From Cyrtodaria siliqua (taxonomy: Eukaryota; Mollusca; Bivalvia; Adapedonta; Hiatellidae): a stretch of DNA of 64,000 bases. The notes beneath the pieces were generated by a model, which did not search any database, was not told where the DNA came from, and was given only the letters and a program-made list of their open reading frames with translations. The first letter of the stretch is position 1; each line of letters opens with the position of its first letter. Positions 56,341 through 64,000 of the stretch are shown here, in pieces. Location of the stretch: contig JAWPHD010000283.1 in the NCBI GenBank assembly GCA_037043455.1, forward strand, positions 62,001 to 126,000. The letters run 5' to 3'. The translations under genes were made by a program, and so were the position numbers.

Positions 56341-57300
56341 CGAAAAGTACAAGGGCGAACCAGATGTTCTCCATCCCCACCAACTCCACCCCATCACACC
56401 CTTACAATCGGAAAGCCTGTTTTAGCCCAAGCTTGCCGGATTTTATGGGTGTCGCACCGGATCTTAGCAACTATATAGGTCTAGATATATCATATATTTA
56501 ATTAAAAAGTGATAATAGATAAATCATTCATCCAATTATATTTAGCCAATAAAAATAATTGTGAATGTTATCCTCTCGAATTTCCCTCTTCGCTGAGTTC
56601 CCCGTCTCCCCTAGTTTTACAATATTATGTTCAGAATTGTCCAACATATTTTCCAGCATCTGTGCTGCAATTTATTGTTCGATATGTAGCGTAAAATAGG
56701 CTCACATATGAAAACAAACTCGGTGGCGACGATAAAGTTGAGGAAGAACTGTGCTGAACGTCTCTGTGGTCAAAGTAGGCATCTTTCGAAAACAAATTTG
56801 GGCCGTGTGCAAAGCTTACACATAATCAATGTTTTATAATAAGGCAAATAAAAAAAACTCGTTGACTTTTATTTTTGGTTGTTGGAACGAGCTCGGAAGT
56901 GGTATTGGAGCTTTTGTCCACATACTTCCAAATGGAGGTAGCTCCACTGATTACCAGGCGTGTATTAGTAGCACGAATATGCAGATATTGTGTAAATATT
57001 GAAGCAACTACTAGCTACTGCAGTTCTAAATACAAAGGTTGACAATCTTAATTCTTAAAACCACTCGCAGCGTTCAAGTAGATTTTATACCCGATTTGAA
57101 TATTTGTAATAATGTAATCAACCACATGATAGAATAACAACGGAAAATCCTATATTTTCCCGAAATTACAAGATATGATATCAGTTTTTAAATAAAATAG
57201 ATAGTACCAATACAATCAAGATATACACCTTGTAACAATTAGCGGCGTCCCGTTAGATTGTATACATATATTGCATTGTTGAATCATTTAGTATAAGTAA
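56341..57300. other. No recognisable feature
   Basis: AT-rich; no gene or repeat seen. Confidence 0.5.
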
Positions 57301-57307
57301 TATTTAT

Positions 57308-57358
57308 AGCATAATTTATACTGCTTCTCGAGAAGCATAATTTATACTGCTTCTCGAG
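57308..57358. repeat. Tandem duplication with 16-bp palindrome
   Basis: The 25-base unit AGCATAATTTATACTGCTTC plus TCGAG occurs twice. The junction forms the perfect palindrome TGCTTCTCGAGAAGCA (57322-57337). Confidence 0.85.
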
Positions 57359-58596
57359 TGCCACAAGCATACGAGAAAAATATGCTATATATATTTTGTA
57401 CCATAGCCATTTATCCAACTACGCGCGTGTAAAATTGGTAGACCATGGTATACCTGCCGAATCTGTTATTTATAGCACGGCAGAAATATGCCGGCAGTTA
57501 TAGCACGGTTTAGGCTCAGACTTACAGGTTTAAGAAAATTATATCATAAGCAAGAACAAAGAAAAAACATTAGAAATATGGTACAAGAATAGCTCAGAGA
57601 ATATTGTGTTCATATAGTTAAATGTTGAATATATTGCACCAATACTATATTTCAACCGGTGATAGAATAACAAATATAAAAACAAAGAACAATTAACAAT
57701 CAACGTTTTATTTAAATGTATGCAACCACGTTTTTTAGTCAAAATTAATTAATACATTACGATACTAATGCTAATTCTTAATAGTAACTTCAAGATTGCC
57801 GTATGTCCCTTTAAAGCGAGATTATTACAGCGCAATTGCCACAATGCCGTATTCCTTCTAAATATGCAGCTGGCGTGTACGGAACTTACGAATGTCTATA
57901 CGCATGGCTGCCGTTTACGGATCTTACAAAGGTCTATACACATGACTGCCGTGAACTAACTACGAACTTCTATATGTAACTAAGGCTTCCAATGTATACT
58001 AATATGTATTTGCTGCTCCAAGTATATATGCTGAGTAGACGGTAAAGATCGGAGTCAGGCAGGCTAAAAACAATGTCATGCTATAATATGAATTCCTGCC
58101 GGGCGCTAGTCATAAAACAACACCTATGGGAAGTTAAAGCATCTTATCATTTTCTACCTCTACATGCATAGATCCAAACACGGGAAGCAAACGTCTAACG
58201 TAAGACATCTACGGCGTTCTTTACTACCAGATTGCTGTCTGTTGGGTGTATTTATGAAACTTTCTTTAAATTTGAAAACAATTGTGCTCATGCTACACGC
58301 GTATAATTACATTACCAAGTTTCTAATAACTAATTTTATAAAACTCTGAAATCTTAATTACACGGTAAAACAATATCACGTTTCTTTTAAATCCCTTTAA
58401 ATCCTAGAAATCCTAGAAATCGTCAAAAAGGAGAGACCCTGACATTGATCGATGCTTACGTTGTACGTGGTGTTTATTGAATGTATAAACTAAACGTAAG
58501 GGTTATACTTGTTTTACATATTTTTGGGATAGAAAAGTATACGTCTACATCAAATTGTATTCACTTTAAATTAAAGGTAATATATTAGAGGAATTT
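57359..58596. other. No recognisable feature
   Basis: Short frames only; no domain or repeat that I can support. Confidence 0.5.
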
Positions 58597-58608
58597 TGTT
58601 TGTTTTGA

Positions 58609-58727
58609 GTGAATATAGGATTATTTTCATCGAGAAGTGAGAAAACTAATATTTTCACGAGTGCTTTAGCACGATTGAAAATATTTGAGTTTTCTCACTT
58701 CGAGATGAATATTAATCCTATATTCAC
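58609..58727. repeat. Foldback element of about 119 bp
   Basis: Near-perfect hairpin from GTGAATATAGGATTA to its complement, centred on GTGCTTTAGCAC (58661-58672). Arms include AAGTGAGAAAACT and AATATTTTCA. TTTGTT-like and AACAAA-like words outside the arms suggest slightly longer ends. It is a MITE-like foldback without coding capacity; the 62-codon frame through it is a by-product. Confidence 0.85.
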
Positions 58728-59049
58728 GAAAAATCAACAAATATTCTATTTGTTATATACTCACAAACTGAACAAAATATATAATGCGCCAAAATAATGA
58801 CATCCTTAACATAAACAATGTAAACAACGTCAACAGTTGCATGACGTCAATTTGAGTGAAAATATATTAAATTGTCACATGTGAAATATAAACAATGAAA
58901 ATATAAGGTTTTATTTTAATCATAAAATCCACAATTTCACTGGAAAGTATATAATATAAAGCAGTATATGAAGCTATGTAAGCAGTAAGTCAAGCTTTCG
59001 ATTCAATATCACCGGTTATATTCATATGTGCTCTGTGTCTTATAACATG

Positions 59050-60965
59050 CTTAAGGTTAACTTTACTCTAACGCAACTACAATACTGTCAACCTATACAC
59101 ATGAATGTACCTAATAGTATAACATGCTTAAGGTTAACTTTACTTTAAAGCTACTACAATACTGTCATCCTATACACATGAATGTACCTAATAGTATAAC
59201 ATGCTTATGGTTAACCTTACTATAAAGCTACTACAATACTGTCATCTTATAAACATGAATGTACCTAGTAGTATAACATGCTTAAGGTTAACCTTACTAT
59301 AAAGCTACTACAATACTGTCTTCCTATTAACATGAATGTACCTAATAGTATAACATGATTAAGGTTAGCCTTACTTTAAAGCAACTACAATACTGTCATC
59401 CTATAAACATGAAAGTACCTAATAGTATAACATGCTTAAGGTTAACTTTACTTTAAAGCTACTACAATACTGTCATCCTATAAACATGAATGTACCTAAT
59501 AGTATAACATGCTTATGGTTAACCTTACTATAAAGCTACTACAATACTGTCATCTTATAAACATGAATGTACCTAGTAGTATAACATGCTTATGGTTAAC
59601 CTTACTATAAAGCTACTACAATACTGTCAACCTATACACATGAATGTACCTAATAGTATAACATGCTTAAGGTTAACTTTACTATAAAGCTACTACAATA
59701 CTGTCATCCTATAAACTTGAATGTACCTAATAGTATAACATGCTTAAGGTTAACTTTACTATAAAGCTACTACAATACTGTCATCTTATAAACATGAATG
59801 TACCTAATAGTATAACATGCTTAAGGTTAACTTTACTATAAAGCAACTACAATACTGTCATCTTATAAACATAAATGTACCTAATAGTATAACATGCTTA
59901 AGGTTAACCTTACTTTAAAGCTACTACAATACTGTCATCCTATAAACGTGAATGTACTTAATAGTATAACATGCTTAAGGTTAACTTTACTATAAAGCTA
60001 CTACAATATTGTCATCCTATAAACATGAATGTACCTAATAGTATAACATGCTTAAGGTTAACCGTACTATAAAACTACTACAATACTGTCATCCTATAAA
60101 CATGAATGTACCTAATAGTATAGCATGCATAAGGTTAACCTTACTCTAAAGCAACTACAATAATGTCATCCTTTAAACATGAATGTACCTAATAGTATAA
60201 CATGCTTAAGGTTAACCTTACTATAAAGCAACTACAATACTGTCATCCTATAAAAATGAATGTACCTGATAGTATAACATGCTTAAGGTTAACTTTACTA
60301 TAAAGCTACTACAGTACTGTCATCTTATAAACATGAATGCACCTAATAGTATAACATGCTTAAGGTTAACTTTACTATAAAGCAACTACAATACTGTCAT
60401 CTTATAAACATGAATGTACCTAATAGTATAACATGCTTAAGGTTAACCTTACTTTAAAGCTACTACAATACTGTCATCCTATAAACTTGAATGTACCTAA
60501 TAGTATAACATGCTTAAGGTTAACTTTACTATAAAGCTACTACAATACTGTCATCTTATAAACATGAATGTACCTAATAGTATAACATGCTTAAGGTTAA
60601 CTTTACTATTAAGCAACTACAATACTGTCATCTTATAAACATGAATGTACCTAATAGTATAACATGCTTAAGGTTAACCGTACTTTAAAGCTAGTACAAT
60701 ACTGTCATCCTATAAACATGAATGTACCCAATAGTATAACATGCTTATGGTTAACCTTTCTTTAAAGCTACTACACTACTGTCATCCTATAAACATGAAT
60801 GTACCTAATAGTATAACATGCCTAAGGTTAACTTTACTATAAAGCTACTACAATACTATCATCCTATAAACATGAATGTACCTAATAGTATACCATGCTT
60901 AAGGTTAACCTTACTATAAAGCTGCTACAATATTGTCGTCCTATAAACATGAATGTACCTACACA
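59050..60965. repeat. 77-bp satellite, 25 units
   Basis: Units begin CTTAAGGTTAAC and include ACTATAAAGCTACTACAATA, TGTCATCCTATAAACATGAA and TGTACCTAATAGTATAACAT. Starts fall exactly every 77 bases from 59050 to 60898, with substitutions only. The last unit ends in unrelated sequence. Unit variants recur in a three-unit order (see findings). It is not a CRISPR array: there are no distinct spacers, and the host is eukaryotic. Confidence 0.97.
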
Positions 60966-61477
60966 TCTGTATACGCTTCAAAGTAAAGATACCACAACTG
61001 ACAGAATAGTTAGCAAACTAGTACGTGAATCAATATATCTGTAAATGTAAAACTGCGATAAGACGTTACGTGAGTACTTGTACGCTATTTTCATAATTGT
61101 CAACGTTTCCGCTCTTTTCCCGGAAATTACAAACAATAGGTTTAGGGTAATGGTAGAGAAGTGTTATGCTTAAGGTAAGTAGCGGGCACCTTCTGAGAGC
61201 GCTCCTCCTAAAAAAGAGAATGTCGAAATACATAAAATTGTAGCGCCCTTATGTTTATCATAAACATGATACATAGGATTACATTTTTTTTACACAATGT
61301 TTGAATAAACTGTTACTTTTACAATGTCGGAATCTCGCGAATATTCTATCAATCTGATATGCGGTCAATGTGGACGCATATATTACCGAAACAATGTACT
61401 ATTTCGATCCATATCTATAAGCATAATACATCACTTCAAGGTCTCACAACACACTTCGATTTTACTGTGTTGACCAT
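60966..61477. other. No recognisable feature
   Basis: AT-rich flank of the satellite. Confidence 0.5.
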
Positions 61478-61860
61478 AAGCAGTAAAAAGCAGTTAAAAA
61501 GAGTGGACGTTTGGAAACGGCCGAAAACTACACCTACGAAATGTTGCAGTCTCGGTTTGATTGAGACTGTTCAAGAGCGGTAGTGAAATATGCTAACTAC
61601 CGCTCACGCCCTCTAGCCCCGGGTTGAGCAGAACTCAGTATTATTAAAATCAATAGTACACAGTTTTAACCATCCCGAAGATGGCATGCATATGGCGGTG
61701 GACATGGAGTATCTTTCTTCCCCATGTCGTACAGCGTATGGTCCCAGTATCTAATAAAATAAAAAGCCCCGAAGAGCGAAATAAACATAATGGAATTTAG
61801 TTGGGAGCAGCGGTTATGAAGCCTGCATATCACAAGTAACAGTCAAACATTTTCATTCTG
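61478..61860 (+). repeat. Dispersed element R, copy 3
   Basis: Hairpin I is CAGTCTC (61547-61553) and GAGACTG (61563-61569). Hairpin II is GAGCGGTAG (61575-61583) and CTACCGCTC (61597-61605). Next come CCCCGGGTTGAGCAGAACTC, ACCATCCCGAAGATGGCA, CGTATGGTCCCAGTA and AATAAA at 61780-61785, then GTTGGGAGCAGCGGTTATGA. Closest to copy 1. Confidence 0.8.
61502..61564 (+). pseudogene. Coding-end remnant in R copy 3
   Basis: Reads SGRLETAENYTYEMLQSRFD and stops at TGA (61562-61564) inside hairpin I, the same frame and stop as copy 1. Not recognised as a known family. Confidence 0.4.
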
Positions 61861-63174
61861 AATCAAGTATTTACAGTCTAAAATTATTTGTTTGGGAAAA
61901 TACAGTTACTGCTGCTCATAAAAACCCACACAATCTGGTACATAGCAAACTTTTTTTTTAATGTGAGTGGTGGCAGGCAAGGTTATCGTTTCAGCCTTCA
62001 CTAAACAGTTTGCACCTAACTTTTGAGCACCCACAAATGTGTCACATTTTGCTGTCAATGTCGTCTAATCGCTGTTCATCCAATCTCACACTATTGTTTT
62101 CTCATCTGCAATAAGGAAAGAAAATATCCAGGTGCAATTATTAAAATATATCAAACCGAAGAACACACCATTACTTTTTATGGTTTAATAATCATCCTAC
62201 AGTCACATGCAAGGGAGCTAAGTGTGTAGTGAGACCTTAAACTTAAGCCAGTCATTAATAGATATGCCCGTCTTATTCAGCATATATAATGAGGTACTGA
62301 ATTTGAATATGAATCGTTTACTGAAAGGTTTAGTTACCACAAATAAACCCCGGAAGCTATCATTCTTACGATAATGGGAAAATTGCCTTCAGATCATAAT
62401 TGCAAATACAAGTTATGGCAAACCGATTAACATACTGCATTTAGTGTCTATTTTTGATGCATTTCATTATATTGTGTATTGTTAGTAGTATGGTATATAT
62501 ATCGCAACGGGAAAACAAGCAGGTACCGAATTACCTTAGCTGGCCTTAACGCTAAAATGAACACCCAGACACCCCTATAACTACACTGCTTGATTGCCCC
62601 GCTCGGGGAAAACAACGCAGAAACCGCCACTTTCGATACTTATCACTAATCCCGTTGAACAATTCAATACAAATATTATTATAATCCACATTCTCCTTTT
62701 ATAAATAACTAATAACTTTTGAAATCATCAATCAATATCAGACGGAACAGGAAAGTAGTCTTCAACATCGCTATACGTATCATATTATGTGATGGAATAT
62801 TTTATTTTTCTACATTTTGTTATCTTTTATTTTAGTTCAACGATCTCTTCCCTGTTTGTATCCAGCTATCGTTGATAATAATCCATTTCAGCCAGCAATC
62901 TTTTTCGCCTATTGACTTTGTTTTCTTTGATGTCCATATAATCTACAGAATTACACCGAATTCTACTTGGCTCTGCTTGCCTTCCATTATTTAATTTTTC
63001 TATAATTATCTTTTAAATTTTCAAGTTGTTTCCAAATATTTTCTATACTTTCTTGTTCCATTATATATAATAATACTATATACTATTTGTTTGTTTAGCC
63101 TTTATTTAATATTATGAATGTCCTGAAACGGTATTCAACTATTAAAAAGAAACATTATCATAACCCTTATACGT
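61861..63174. other. Unassigned
   Basis: No domain found. On the minus strand at 63062 a 23-codon frame reads MEQESIENIWKQLENLKDNY and then stops. Its charged, helical look and its position beside an integrase remnant hint that it belongs to the same dead element, but support is weak. Confidence 0.35.
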
Positions 63175-63434
63175 AACCAAAAGTTTTATCTGCGTTTATC
63201 ATTTCCAATTCGTAACAGTTCCCGTCAGTCTTTTGAATGTTTAAATATTTTATTTTGTATGTTATATTATTGGTATGTTGAATTTCATCAATAACAATTT
63301 GGTGTAAACCCTTTCTCAAAAGTTCTTTTATATTTACTGATTCTAACCTTGTCTCCTATCTTAAACTTAGGTAAAGATTCATTATTTTGCATTTTAATAA
63401 TACGATGTTTTGTATTATTATACTTATTAACCAT
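63175..63434 (-). pseudogene. Integrase C-terminal fragment (Polinton/Maverick-like)
   Basis: The minus strand starts near 63434 (VNKYNNTKHRIIKM), the kind of ending seen in DDE integrase cores. It continues with KFKIGDKVRISKYK, the SH3/chromodomain-like tail typical of integrases of Polinton/Maverick and Ty3-like elements. A frameshift near 63290-63300 separates a second part (VIDEIQHTN, ITYKIKYLN, YELEMINADKTFGY). The catalytic core is missing. This is a small dead remnant; the parent element type is inferred from motif style only. Confidence 0.6.
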
Positions 63435-63759
63435 TGCATGTATGTCACAAGATGACCCTAGCGGTTGGGGCTAACTCAGGAAAGAATCAATGACGGTGAA
63501 TGCATTTACATAAGTTTAATGCAACTTTTAAAATATGTTGAATATATATACAATTATCTAAAAAAAACAAGCGAATACACAAATGAACTATGAAAATAAT
63601 GTTCTCATGAACGTTTAAGACGTTCTTAGTATTTTTATAAATACTGAATGTATAAGACACTGAAGTGTTGTTAAAGTTATAACAATGTTGATTTATGATC
63701 TAGCGCGATAACTGTGATGCGCGAGAGCTCATGAAGATGATGATGCGCGAATTCAATGG

Positions 63760-63985
63760 ATGATTGTCATCAAATGCCTTCTGTAAGTGTTGATGACGCG
63801 ATGTAATGATGGTTAACCTCCACTGAAATTGTGAGTGATGGTCCTCCAGTGATGAATGATAACGGGCCCACCTTGTGTCCCGGGGGTTGTCGCTAGTAAA
63901 ACATGGCCATGCTGCGCAGGTATGGGGACCGTCTCCACCGCTCGTTACGTTATCCGTGGACGCTTAGCTCCACTCAGGAATATCC
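63760..63985. repeat. Dispersed repeat Q, copy 2
   Basis: Diverged relative of 10195-10420 in the same orientation. Shared blocks are CATCAAATGCC, GTTGATGA, CCTCC, ACGGGCC, GTTGTCGC, CCGCTCGTTACGTTAT and GCTTAGCTCC. It runs close to the window end, so its right limit is uncertain. Confidence 0.55.
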
Positions 63986-64000
63986 AAACCTGGATGGCTT

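Noticed and set aside
59050..60965. Regular array considered as CRISPR
   Set aside because: The whole 77-bp unit repeats with no unique spacers, no cas genes are near, and the context is eukaryotic.

Overview
The window looks like non-coding, repeat-dominated DNA from an animal genome. A bivalve mollusc is the best guess. The evidence is AT-rich DNA with few CpGs, L1/Tx1-type LINEs, Penelope-like retroelements, a Tc1 transposon, tRNA-derived SINEs, foldback MITEs and several tandem-repeat families carrying AAGGTCAAGGTCA. I found no intact conserved single-copy gene. The host-gene signals are short exon candidates and 3'-end remnants, and all of these are inferences.

Layout. 0-12 kb: microsatellites, a perfect 29-bp hairpin (91-155), a duplicated 377-bp block (4160-4536 = 5135-5511), a minisatellite (5511-6000) and a 174-bp repeat present twice. 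11.6-16 kb: two related dispersed families, here called R and S, that share a two-hairpin structure, plus a CpG-rich CGATG/CATCG cluster and a nested palindrome. 16.2-17.8 kb: a tandem array inside a MITE-like shell. 19-26 kb: Penelope-like fragments, a 165-bp array, and two short exon candidates of an unknown gene. 26.4-35.2 kb: a third tandem array split by a 6.4-kb L1/Tx1-type LINE with its poly(A) tail and target-site duplication. 35.3-38.7 kb: a paralogous copy of the 23.8-26.4 kb segment, more short exon candidates and minisatellites. 38.7-50.2 kb: a graveyard of LINE and Penelope-like fragments on both strands, with one more copy of the short exons. 51-52.4 kb: a dead Tc1 element in a SINE. 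55.7-56.4 kb: two SINEs. 59.05-60.97 kb: a 77-bp satellite of 25 units. 61.5 kb: a third R copy. 63.2-63.4 kb: a broken integrase tail.

The most interesting signals are these. (1) The R/S families: six copies share a pair of hairpins, and paired positions change together in several copies. (2) A possible gene family built from 24-36-nt symmetric phase-1 microexons. (3) The LINE, whose 5' region is a long array of about 31-bp units and whose 3' end carries a hairpin conserved in a second copy. (4) Three unrelated tandem arrays that all carry the same direct repeat of AGGTCA.

All similarity statements come from reading the sequence by eye. Most long open frames in the tandem arrays and microsatellites are by-products of repetition and are not listed as genes.
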